From Parietichytrium sp. I65-24A (taxonomy: Eukaryota; Sar; Bigyra; Thraustochytrida; Thraustochytriidae): a DNA stretch of 64,000 bases. The notes below the pieces were generated by a model, which saw nothing but the letters and a program-made list of their open reading frames with translations, ran no database searches and was not told where the DNA came from. Below, one piece after another: positions 1 to 9,339 of this stretch (positions within the stretch are counted from its first letter, which is position 1; each line of letters begins with the position of its first letter). Where the stretch lies: assembly GCA_012862575.1 (NCBI GenBank), contig BLSF01000106.1, positions 1-64,000 on the forward strand, given 5' to 3'. A program made the translations under genes and the position numbers.

Positions 1-1560
1 GACCGATCGCTGATGCTCCTTTGGCATTTATAACATTGTCCCGGAGACTAGATCATGAATCATGACAAAGAATTGTCAGCGACCCAGCACGAGCTACTTT
101 AGTAAGACACCGAATGTTTTCACTCTGCATCGTCACACATACTCCACGGAAGTCAGCGATGTTTTTCCTTCCAACGCACGAACGACCGCTGACACTCCCT
201 TGCCGTCAGTTTCATTGCCGCGGAGACTATTTCCAAAAATAACACGAAATCGTCAGCCGCCGCGACAAAGATGATCGATCTGGTGGACAAGCATTTCGCG
301 AGACAAACGTCTGCAAAAAACTAGCAGACGTACGTACGACAAACTTGTTAAAGCGCTGTTCTTCTCCAATCCTTTGCCAAGAATTGAGTAATTCTTAAAT
401 CTTCCCCATCGATCGAGTCGCAGAAGAGTGGCGAGCCTTCCTTTGACGGGAATTGTACTTTTGTCAAGACTATTCATTCCAAGAGGGACAAACTGTCAGG
501 GATCAAAAAATCGAAAGCGCGAGAAGATTAAGTAAGGGAGTCGTAAACTTTCATGCAACGCCTCTAAAACTCAAACGTACTTTAGCGACGTCAGAGTAGT
601 GTTCTCTGACAACGCGCGGCCGATTGCTGCTACTCCTTTGCCACCAATATAGTTCTCAGAAAGACTGTTTCCAGAAAAGAGAAGAAATTGTCAGTTGCGG
701 AGCACGATAACGTTTGGCAAGCTTTTGAGACCATCAAAAGGGCTATACGTACTCCAGAAACCTCAGTGCGGTGTTTCTTGCCAACGCGCGGCCGATCACT
801 GATCCACCTTCAGGACCAATCTTATTCGATGAGAGACTGTGTCAGAAAATGACAAAAACTGTCAGCAGCAGAACGCGGCAAAGTTTGCCAAGCTGAACAC
901 GCTTCCTTCGCAGGGCCGTACGTACTCCAAGAATACCAGTACGGCGTTTTTTGCCAACGCACAGCCGATCGCTGATCCACCTTCAGGGCTTATATTATTT
1001 TTGGAAAGACTAAAATTTGACACCAAACATCACGAGATCCGTCAGCTGTGGAGCACGACAAAGTTTGGCAAACTTGAGACTCCTGGGAGGGCAGCACGTA
1101 CTCCAAAAATGTCAGTACGGCGTTTTCTGCCAACGCGCGGCCGATCGCTGATCCACCTTCACCTCCAAACCTATTCTTTGAAAGACTAATTCCGGGTTAC
1201 ATGGTACCGCCAGCGACAAACCATCGAGATGCTTAGTATGGGTAAGAAGTGTTTTCGCAAGATAAGTGTCAAAGCCGCACATACGTACTCCACACAAGTA
1301 AGCGCAGTGTTCTTCTCCAGCGCACAAGCGATTTCTGATATTTGTTCGGCATTCATTCCAACTCCATAAGCACTATCTCAAAGGCAATACATTGTCAGAC
1401 ACAGGGGACGAGAAAGGTTAGCGCAGGAAGGGTGGCTCTGAATCTTTCTAGCGATTCCCACTTTGTCAGGGTTCTACTCGCTCAATGCCTCACTTCCTCG
1501 GCGAAGACTCAACATATGCGCGACCTACCGAATCTGCCGAAGTGTTTTGTTCCCTTCGAG
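1..1560. repeat. Degenerate ~173-bp tandem (satellite-like) repeat array
   Basis: A landmark in each monomer, CCAACGCGCGGCCGATCGCTG or a close variant, starts near 171, 609, 781, 954, 1130 and 1319, with remnants at the window start and near 1550. Adjacent well-preserved copies are 172-176 bp apart. Each unit also carries a CGTACTCCA block, a GTCAGTACGGYGTTTT block just before the landmark, and a GAAAGACT / GTCAGCTGTGGAGCACGACAAAG block after it. The copies at 609-1190 align best; those on either side have drifted or carry insertions. The short reading frames here (for example 839-1189) only reflect the repeat. The array continues off the left edge. It could be a satellite or the internal repeats of a larger element; the sequence does not decide. 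Confidence 0.8.
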
Positions 1561-1865
1561 CGCAACGGCGAGCTTTCTCACTTTCTCCGTACCCATCCAT
1601 CGCTCATCAAACCTTTGCGTAAAAGCACACTTCAGCTTAGAGACCGGCCACCCTAAAAAGTAAAACCTGTGGCGGCCAACTTACGAAACGGCCTCTTGCT
1701 GTTCCATCGCCTTGAGCCAATCCTCGAACGAGTCCATCTTATCTACGCACCAAAACGTCGACTTGACTCCACATACTTCAAAGTCTTCGTACTTGCCCAT
1801 CTTCCCTCCCTTATCTCAGTTCCTTCCAAAATTCCAAAGCTCTCTACACGCGACACTGCCTCTCT

Positions 1866-2033
1866 CTCACTCACTAATTCATTCACTCACTCACTCACTC
1901 ACTCGTTCACTAATTCACTCACTCATTCACTCACTCACTCACTCATTCATTCACTCATTCACTCACTCATTCATTCACTCATTCATTCACTCACTCATTC
2001 ATTCACTCACTCATTCACTCACTCGCGTACTTA
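1866..2033. repeat. CACT/CATT tetranucleotide microsatellite
   Basis: About 165 bp of mixed ACTC and ATTC tetranucleotides. It gives long open frames of Leu-Thr-His-Ser and Ile-His-Ser type in several frames, which are artefacts of the repeat. Similar tetranucleotide tracts occur in the MutS intron and upstream of the MutS gene. Confidence 0.95.
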
Positions 2034-2204
2034 CAGCACTCACTGGCACTGTCCTCTCTCACTATCTCTCACTCGCGGAAGTCTACGCAGTGCGCACATA
2101 TGCGTGTGTATTCACGGCAGTTCACTACTACCGTTTAAGCTGTCTCCTAAGAATTACTAAATGCTACACACCTTCCCCTGGCTAAGAAGTTGTAATGAGA
2201 GTAG

Positions 2205-2969
2205 CAATATCTCATTCACCGGGGGCGGCCGGGGTCAGGCAAATCCTGGCTAAGTGCAGCCAAAATATTCTATCTCTTCCACCGAGGCTTGGGCAACTTT
2301 GTATGCGGGGCGGCATACACGGCCAAGGCTGGGGCGGCCCTCAGCACCCCTTGCTTGCAAGCTACCACATGTCATCATTTATTTGGTATCAACGTAGGTG
2401 GCGCATTGACGGCAAACAACGAGGATAGGCGGTCACGGCTTGCAAGCATGTGTTTTATATTTTTGGATGAGCTTCCGATGTGCCCATTGGGTTTCCTCAG
2501 TGCCATGGAACAAGCTTGCAAAACCTCAATGGATTTGCCCGCGTCATGTGACATCCTTTGGGGTGGCAAAAATATCGAGGCAAGTGGGGACTTATTGCAG
2601 CTGGTGATTAGAGATGCACTTTATACCGGAGCTTCCACAGAGCCGCCAGATACACCAGCATACGTTGCCGGTTCCAACAACTCCGGTACTGAACGCGTCT
2701 TTCGAATGCGAAAAGCGTCTGGACAGAACAGTCTCCGAGGCCGCATGATTTGGAAAAGTTTCAAGACTGTCCACCTTCTCCAAGGCAAACACCGTTATCT
2801 TGCCAATCCAGGTGGCAAGGCTCTTGCCGAAATCATTGATGAGCTCTCTCAAGGCAGGATCTCCGAGAAGTCGGTGGATCTACTTCAATCCCGAACACTT
2901 GCGCGAGTGTGCCAGGAGAGCCACCTTAGCTGCCAGATGGCAGCTGCACACAGAAGAAATAAACAATGA
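2205..2969 (+). mobile_element. Pif1-family helicase fragment (probable Helitron remnant)
   Basis: An open frame with no natural upstream ATG encodes the N-terminal half of an SF1B Pif1-type DNA helicase. Visible motifs, in order: Walker A (GRPGSGKS, 2223-2246); a TTCHHLFG segment matching the Pif1 TTxHxLFG motif; Walker B (FIFLDEL, about 2453-2474); the WGGKNI segment; and motif III (GDLLQL, 2587-2604). A more divergent stretch follows that resembles the W-x-x-F / LxxxxRY part of Pif1 proteins (2752-2850). The C-terminal helicase motifs and any Rep nuclease are absent, so this is a fragment. Pif1 helicases are carried by Helitrons, hosts and some large viruses. Helitron is my preferred origin because of the transposon-rich setting, but no Helitron ends were identified. 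Confidence 0.7.
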
Positions 2970-3370
2970 ATAGTGAACAACCCATCCAATCCAACACTCG
3001 CAAGCCAAGTCAAGCAGACCACGACCTTCTCTCAACCACTCTCAACCAAGCCCCGACTCCTACGAGCTGGCTACCTGCCTCTTAGGACCTGGAATAGTAG
3101 CTACGGACGGGTAGGACTCCCGCTGTTCGCTAACCATTCGCTAAGCTTGAAGCTAACAGTCCTTCCTCTCTGACACTCACTCAACCCTCGCTAGCTCGAC
3201 TAGCTAGAAGTAGAGCCTAAGATAGCTCTACTCGCTAGCTAGGCTTTGAAGGTCCATGGTACTGAGTACTGACTGTGAGTACTGTGCGCCTGCGCCGCAT
3301 ACAAGAGAGAGACAATTGCAACAAGACACACCCATGCAATGTCCATGCAATGTCCATGTAATGTCCAGAG
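2970..3370. other. Intergenic, between helicase fragment and MULE
   Basis: No gene is seen. The stretch 3185-3245 is rich in CTAGCTAG-type words that can pair with each other (CTAGCTCGACTAGCTAG against CTCGCTAGCTAGGC), so it may be a terminal part of the MULE, although no matching inverted copy was found downstream. A perfect copy of GTACTGACTGTGAGTAC lies at 3266-3282, about 90 bp before the MULE start codon. A triplicated CAATGTCCATG-type repeat lies at 3335-3368. Confidence 0.5.
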
Positions 3371-5691
3371 ATGCCTGTTGATGCGGGTGTAGAAGAAAGC
3401 GTGGAGCGGGAGAGTACCTACAGTGATGAGTTTGACCTCAATGACTCGGAAGAGGAGTCAGACAATGAGCAGATCAGCGGTGAAAAGACTGGACGAGGCA
3501 GGGGCCGTGCACCTGTTAGCGGTGACCCTCCAAGACCATCGGTAGAAGGGATGGAACCTGATGAGGCTGAAAAGGCAATGCAGACGTGGAAGGCGCAGAA
3601 GAGGGTTGCTGCTTCACGACGATACCGTGCCAAAGTGAAGCAGCTCAAATCAACAGTCGGCGAACCATCGGATGCTGATATGGAGCTCACAAAGCTCGTA
3701 ACTTTGCGGAAGAAGAATGGGAAACTATACAGAGATTGGCTGGCTGTGGGGAAGACGTATCGCTCTAAACAGGTACTCCAGCACAGGATGCGTGCAGCTG
3801 CTGAGGCGCTGAATTTGACAGTGATATTTCCGGAAAACACGACGACCTCGCTCATGGTTGAACCCAGAGCAGAGTGCGGAGTTGAACCAGGCGCATTCCG
3901 AGTGGCCGCTCGTTTCCGGGCGAAGGACCGTTGCTGGTTGATTGTCGAGTCGTACATCGAAGACCAGATTAGGACCAATCAACGTCCAGAATCAGGTGAG
4001 CGAAAGTGCGCCTACCCGGAGACTACTCTGGCAAGGCACATCCGAGAGGCGGTGCGGGCTAAACCTGGGCTTCAACCGGACGAAATTGTCTCGCTCTTGA
4101 AGGATTACGTGGCCTTCCCTAATGAGCTTCGACCGACAGTGTCCAATATCAGGAGTGCGGCATGTTCGGCGATCCGGCCGAAAACGTGCAACTCCTGCCT
4201 CGGCTCAAGGTAGAGATGGAGATTCGTGGCCATGTTTTGGAGTACAACACCATCAACGGGAAAGAAATGAAACAAGTCGTTCTCTCCGTCGCCAAATCCG
4301 AGCATGAGCAGCTGGGGCAGAAGGCGAGGCTGGTAGACGCAGCTCAACGAACACAGGACCAAAGCGCTGCGATGCAGCCTTGGGGCCCCATCGCCAAAGA
4401 CCGATGGACTGACAAGCATAAAGACCTCATGGATGAGCTTGAGACGACCTCGAAGAATTTTGTCGAGAGCGTCTTTGTCGCGTTCACAGACGGGCTTCAG
4501 ACATACCACAATCTGCTACGTCTATTCAACGCGGACGCTGCGCATGGCAAGATTGCCGGGAAGAACTACACAATCTTTACGGTGGTTGGCTTCAACTCCA
4601 ATTTGGACATCGTCCCTCTGTGCTACGCATTCATCGTGGGAAACGAGTCCTATGATACCTGGAAACGAGTCTTCAGATTTTTGGAACGCTTCTTCCCCAA
4701 CATCGCAAGTGCAGACGGAGTCACATTTAGCACGGGTCAACAGAAAGGACTCGTGAAGGCTCTCAATGAAGTCCTCCCGAATGCAAAACATATGGTGTGT
4801 TTCTATCATCGTTCCGAAAATGTGGCTCGTCATGGGAAAAAGGCCAAGGAAGTGTTAAAGCAGCTTGTGTTTGCGCCGACCACGGATGCTGTCGCTGCCG
4901 TTCGAGCTGGCGCAGAGTACATGGGTCTGCCGTCCAACGTAAAAGCAGCCATCGACAAGATCCCGGACAATGAGCAGGTTCTCTTCCTTGCAAACCAAAG
5001 CGGGGCGACAACCTATGGAAGGTCAAGTTCACAAGGAGTAGAAAGTCAGAACAACGCTATTGCCAAAGCAAGGTGCATGGACCTCGTGTCGAGTATCCTC
5101 GTGCTTGCGGATATGCAGTTGCGAGGATTCCGGGAGAACTATGCCAAAGCTCACCGCGACAATCCGATGAACATCACCCCAAACGCAGCGAGAACATTTG
5201 GTAATCTGATGCTGTCTGGCAATTTAGTGCATGTGGCTGAAGAGTCGAACGCGAACCAATCCACCTTCTTCGTGAATCATGATAACGGACAGCACAAAGT
5301 GGTTTTGAGGCACGACCATGCCAACCAAGCACATGAGCAGGACGACCAAGAAGATATGGAGACCTGCTGTTTTGGCACCTGCTCCTGCGGGATCCCGCAG
5401 CGAGATGCCTTCCCTTGCAACCATATGCTCACAGTCGTGCGTCTCGTGGCTCGGCGCGAGAAAGATATCGTTCCTCTGGAGTTCCGTGAGAGCCGATGGC
5501 GCTCACAGTATCCAGTGGACCTCATTATGCAGGCACCAACAATGGCCGACTTGAACGCCAACGCACTTGCGAAAGACGCGAGTCTTGCTGAGCCGATCAC
5601 AGCACCAACCAAAGCTGGCCGACCGAGTACCAAACGCCACAAGTCAGCACTCGAAAAGTGCATCAAGCGCCATCGCGCGAACCCTCAATAA
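3371..5691 (+). mobile_element. MULE (Mutator-like) transposase region
   Basis: Two overlapping frames, 3371-4213 (280 codons) and 4162-5691 (509 codons), read as one MULE transposase whose frame changes between about 4150 and 4213. The first part has an acidic leader, a basic bZIP-like segment (AASRRYRAKVKQLK, about 3607-3648) and a FAR1/MULE-type N-terminal region. The second part has the DDE core: FNADAAHGK (first Asp at 4534-4536), a QQKGLVKALNEVLPNAKH block (4738-4791), a C-x-x-x-H block, and GVESQNN (Glu at 5041-5043). It ends with a SWIM zinc finger, CSC...CNH (about 5380-5424). The second catalytic Asp expected before QKGL is not visible (STGQQKGL). With the frame change this suggests an inactive copy, unless the frame shift is programmed or spliced. 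No terminal inverted repeats or target duplications were identified. Confidence 0.88.
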
Positions 5692-5853
5692 GGAGGATAC
5701 TCCACAATGGATCAAGGGATCAAATATCAAATCATCAACCAAGAGTAGCCAGTCTGAATTGTGCTCCTGTGCACCACTACATGCCCATTCACATCTTCAC
5801 TCCAGAACCAACATGACCAAAATCTATCCCTCATCAACACTCAGTTCTTCTTA

Positions 5854-8800
5854 TTAATTAAAAAACTGATTAACCGCTCTTATGAATCTTTGCGAGGTCG
5901 AGCTCGAGTCGAGAGTGTCCGTGTCAGTTTGAGCCTTCAATCTCTCTAGCGCGAGCTTTCCATACTTTTGCACATCTGAACTCTCTGGGTGCATTTTCAT
6001 GGCCTCGAGGATTCGAGCGCCGGAATGGTGCGTTGTATCCATTAATCTGATTCTATTTGCATCATTCATAGCGAGGTTTCCAAGCGCTTCGCATGCTGGT
6101 TCTTGTACCCATGTATAATCGAGATGCCTCTCCATGGCCGCGACGATCCGCATGCCGGCATCGTGCAAGGCATCCATCAATTTAATCCTATTCTCCTCAT
6201 TTAAAGCGAGGTTCGCAAGCGCTTTGCATCCATATTTTTGTGTATCGTCGTCATTCAGGTGCCTTTTCATGGCCTCGAGGATTCGGACGCCGGCATTGTG
6301 CTCTGCATCCATTAATCTGATTTTGTTTTCATCATTCTCAGAGAGTACCCCAAGCGCTTTGCATCCATAATTTTGCACCCATGTATAGTTCAGATGCTTT
6401 TCCATGGCCGCGACGATTCGCATGCCAGCATTGTGTGTTGCGTCCATCAATTTGATTCTGTTTTCATCATTCGAGGCGAGGCACACAAGCGCATTGCAAG
6501 CATTTTCTTGCACATTTACATTACCCACATGCCTTGCCATTGCTGAGACGATGTGCATGCCGGCATTATGTGCTGCATCCATCAATTTTACTTTGTTTTC
6601 ATCGTTCAAGGCGAGGCACGCAAGTGCTCCACATGCCCGCTCTTGCACGCCTATATGGTTCGTATGGTTTTGCATGGCTGCGATGATTTGCACGCCAGCA
6701 TTGTGTGTTGCATTCATCAATGTTTTTTTATTTTCGGATTCTTCACCGAGGCTTTCAAGCGCCCTACATGCCTGTTCTTGCACGCCTACATAATTCAAGT
6801 GGTTTTGCATGGCCGTGACGATCCGCATGCCGGCATTGTGCACTGTATCCATCAATGTATTTTGATTCTCGGAATTCACAGCAAGATTTTGAAGCGCTCT
6901 GCATGCCACTTCTTGCATATTGGCGTTTTCCAAGTGCGTTTCCATGGCCGCGACAATTCGCGTGCCGGCACCTTGGTTCATCAGCTCTCTTTTGTCGTCA
7001 TAAGAAGCCTTCTCGATGAGGTTGCTCAAAACTTCACATCCCTTCAACTGAATGTTAACGTTGCCTTGATGTTCTTCCATCAAGAACAAAATCCCTGATG
7101 GCGAAATGACGCCCCGAAGCATGTTCTCGCAAAAGTCGGCTTTTCGTAGATGGTTTGGTGCAAAGAGACTAAGGCTTTTGCTCGGTCTACAGTGAAGAGC
7201 ACTTAAACCACCCGAAACGAAACCTCTCGCGTCATCAAACGCTTTGTTGTCGAGCTGTGTAGTCGCCTTTTCATTCTTGCCACTATTTTCGGACTGCTCA
7301 TTCCGATCTCCACGCAACTCCAGGAGCGCATCCTTCGCAGAATACACTGCCTGAACCTTTTCTTCAAGCGCTTGCCTCGCCTGAGCAGCTGACTCGGTTT
7401 CCTGGAGGTTGGTGCACTTCTTGGCGGCTTTCAGGATCTCCTCGCGAAATCGCGGCTGGGAGAGTGTGTGCTGGAGGACGATCTTCCCAGCCTCCTTCTT
7501 CAGGGCCATGGCAACTTCACTTGAATTCACCCGGTCCGAATCAGTCGTCAATGACTTGGTGACAAGCTCTGAGAACCTTTCTCTCCATACTTTGGCAGTT
7601 AGAGTTTTCTCCCGTTGCATAAAGGTATCTATAGCTGATTCAATGGTCTCGTTCAGCCTTGCAAAGCGGCGAATGTTCAAAGGCAAACCGGATGATTCGA
7701 CCACATGTTTCAAGAATTGCAAGCGGATGGCGGCCCATGTAGAGTTGATTACCCGAGCTGTTTCCTGTTCGTCCATTCTGCCGGTGATCTCCCATGACAT
7801 TTCCATGCGCTTAATCAGTGGCAGATCAAAAATTTCCGCTCGTCCAGCGAAGAGATCCTCCTTCTTCAGCTCGACCTTTTGATCAAATTCACTGAGCCAT
7901 ACACTTGTCGGTACACTGTGTAATTTATCAAGCCCTTGCACTATTTCTTGATGCACAGCTTCGGCCGACACGCAGTCTGGCCGGGTACCGAGGTCCCAGA
8001 CCTTGGTGAAGATACCTTGGAGCTCGACTTGTGCACGGCTGAGCTCACCACTTACCCACGTCTCGCGCATGTACTGCGTGAGCATCTCGTTGCAAGATCC
8101 TAGCAAGCCGATCAGTCCATGTCGAGTTTCATCAAATTCGACACCATGCTGCTGACACTTGTCCAGCAGAACTTGACGCTCACGGGTAATTGAGTGTGTA
8201 AGAGAACGAGTATCAGAACCCCCACCGCGATTTACTAGCGGGATAATGGATGTGATGTTTATATCCTCCGGGACATCACCGCCTTGCATGTTGATCCGGT
8301 TAAACAAATCGCGGTCTCCACCAGGCTCATCCACCATAGTCAACGCCACAACCACTGGATTCCCCGCTTCCAGAAGGAATGGCCAGATGCCATTACTTCG
8401 GATTCGACGCGCAGTGCCAGACACCACAGCCAGCACCAGTGTATGAGGGACCTTGAGCATTCTCCGCGTCAGCTCCTCAGTGTCTCGCTTAGTATTTGCC
8501 GGTGCACTGACGATTCCTGGTAGATCGACAAGGTCGATGGTTGGGACGGACGGCGCGCAGATCTCCACCTGCACCTCGTGGTCGATGATCACATTTTTGC
8601 CATCGTCGTCCGGGTGTTGTTGTCTGATAAAATCCTGGATGATGGTGGATACTTTTGTGGCAAAGGGCTCGTCCATTTGATCACCCGTCTCGCAGATGTA
8701 CGGCTCGGACTCTTGGACGATCGAGTTGGTCTCGGTGTTCTTCAACCGAATGGTGACTTTGTTCTGGTGTTTGTTGCATCGTAGCATAAGTCGGATCGGC

Positions 8801-9339
8801 AACCGCGTGCAAAACTCGGAGTCGCGTGGGAACACATTCCGCATGGCAATGCGTTCAAGGGTGCTGGATTTTCCTTCGCTCTCCATGCCACAAACGACAA
8901 TTTGCGGCAGTTGCAGAGAAAAGTCGCCACGAACTTTATAGACGGCGTTCAGCAGGCGGCCGTACGGAGCGTCTTTACTGAAGAGGATTTCTGCTAGCCC
9001 TCCGTGTCTTTGCCTTCCTTCAAGTCTTAACGTATTCGACCCATCATCTTCTAAAGCGGCGCTCGACGACGACGAACCGGATGAGCTCGATCTGCTGCGA
9101 CCGGATGCAAGCTCCAGAGCAAGCCTGTACCCATTCCTGCGAGCTTCAGTGCGAAGAGTCTCATAAGCTTCGCGGATGCGCTGACGATCGTTCTCATCGT
9201 ACGCGCGTCGTTCAGCCACTTGAAAGGCATTGGTGACGGCGGTGTCATCGATCTGAGGGCAAACATCTTCCAAGCGCAACAACTCAAACGCGGTGTGCTC
9301 GACGCGGACCCACTCCGACTGGCTATCGCTATGGCTCAT
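5854..9339 (-). CDS. Dynamin-family GTPase with C-terminal ARM-like repeats
   Basis: 1161 residues from the ATG at 9339; the open frame extends further upstream but only through a microsatellite with no better ATG. Residues ~17-75 resemble a degenerate J domain (AFELLRLED ... IREAYETLRTEARR) but lack HPD. The dynamin G domain follows: G1 GMESEGKSST (~150), G2 Thr in CTRLPIRL, G3 DLPG, G4 TMVD in place of TKxD, and an NRGGGSD G5-like loop. Helical stalk-like sequence occupies ~420-720. Residues ~735-1120 are nine ARM-like repeats of 45 residues, each with a VQExACxALxxL helix and a NDENxxxLMDAxHNAG turn. Dynamins self-assemble on membranes and remodel them using GTP; ARM repeats usually bind proteins, so targeting by a partner is a reasonable inference. 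No PH or transmembrane segment is seen. Its stop codon is only 163 bp from the end of the MULE. Confidence 0.88.
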   Translation of the reverse strand: MSHSDSQSEWVRVEHTAFELLRLEDVCPQIDDTAVTNAFQVAERRAYDENDRQRIREAYETLRTEARRNGYRLALELASGRSRSSSSGSSSSSAALEDDGSNTLRLEGRQRHGGLAEILFSKDAPYGRLLNAVYKVRGDFSLQLPQIVVCGMESEGKSSTLERIAMRNVFPRDSEFCTRLPIRLMLRCNKHQNKVTIRLKNTETNSIVQESEPYICETGDQMDEPFATKVSTIIQDFIRQQHPDDDGKNVIIDHEVQVEICAPSVPTIDLVDLPGIVSAPANTKRDTEELTRRMLKVPHTLVLAVVSGTARRIRSNGIWPFLLEAGNPVVVALTMVDEPGGDRDLFNRINMQGGDVPEDINITSIIPLVNRGGGSDTRSLTHSITRERQVLLDKCQQHGVEFDETRHGLIGLLGSCNEMLTQYMRETWVSGELSRAQVELQGIFTKVWDLGTRPDCVSAEAVHQEIVQGLDKLHSVPTSVWLSEFDQKVELKKEDLFAGRAEIFDLPLIKRMEMSWEITGRMDEQETARVINSTWAAIRLQFLKHVVESSGLPLNIRRFARLNETIESAIDTFMQREKTLTAKVWRERFSELVTKSLTTDSDRVNSSEVAMALKKEAGKIVLQHTLSQPRFREEILKAAKKCTNLQETESAAQARQALEEKVQAVYSAKDALLELRGDRNEQSENSGKNEKATTQLDNKAFDDARGFVSGGLSALHCRPSKSLSLFAPNHLRKADFCENMLRGVISPSGILFLMEEHQGNVNIQLKGCEVLSNLIEKASYDDKRELMNQGAGTRIVAAMETHLENANMQEVACRALQNLAVNSENQNTLMDTVHNAGMRIVTAMQNHLNYVGVQEQACRALESLGEESENKKTLMNATHNAGVQIIAAMQNHTNHIGVQERACGALACLALNDENKVKLMDAAHNAGMHIVSAMARHVGNVNVQENACNALVCLASNDENRIKLMDATHNAGMRIVAAMEKHLNYTWVQNYGCKALGVLSENDENKIRLMDAEHNAGVRILEAMKRHLNDDDTQKYGCKALANLALNEENRIKLMDALHDAGMRIVAAMERHLDYTWVQEPACEALGNLAMNDANRIRLMDTTHHSGARILEAMKMHPESSDVQKYGKLALERLKAQTDTDTLDSSSTSQRFIRAVNQFFN
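5990..7130 (-). repeat. 135-bp in-frame tandem repeats encoding ARM-like units
   Basis: The 3' third of the dynamin-like gene is built from about nine 135-bp units (45 codons). Words such as GCATGCCGGCATTGTG and CCATGGCCGCGACGAT recur at this spacing on the plus strand. The middle units (about 6100-6900) are the most alike at the DNA level, and the first and last are more diverged. This is the usual pattern when repeats expand and homogenise by unequal exchange. No frame disruption occurs in the array. Confidence 0.85.

Noticed and set aside
839-1189. 116-codon forward frame
   Set aside because: It lies wholly inside the ~173-bp tandem repeat and encodes the repeat unit in shifting frames; no start context or protein-like composition.
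1669-2185. Two overlapping forward frames of Leu-Thr-His-Ser repeats
   Set aside because: They are translations of the CACT/CATT microsatellite.
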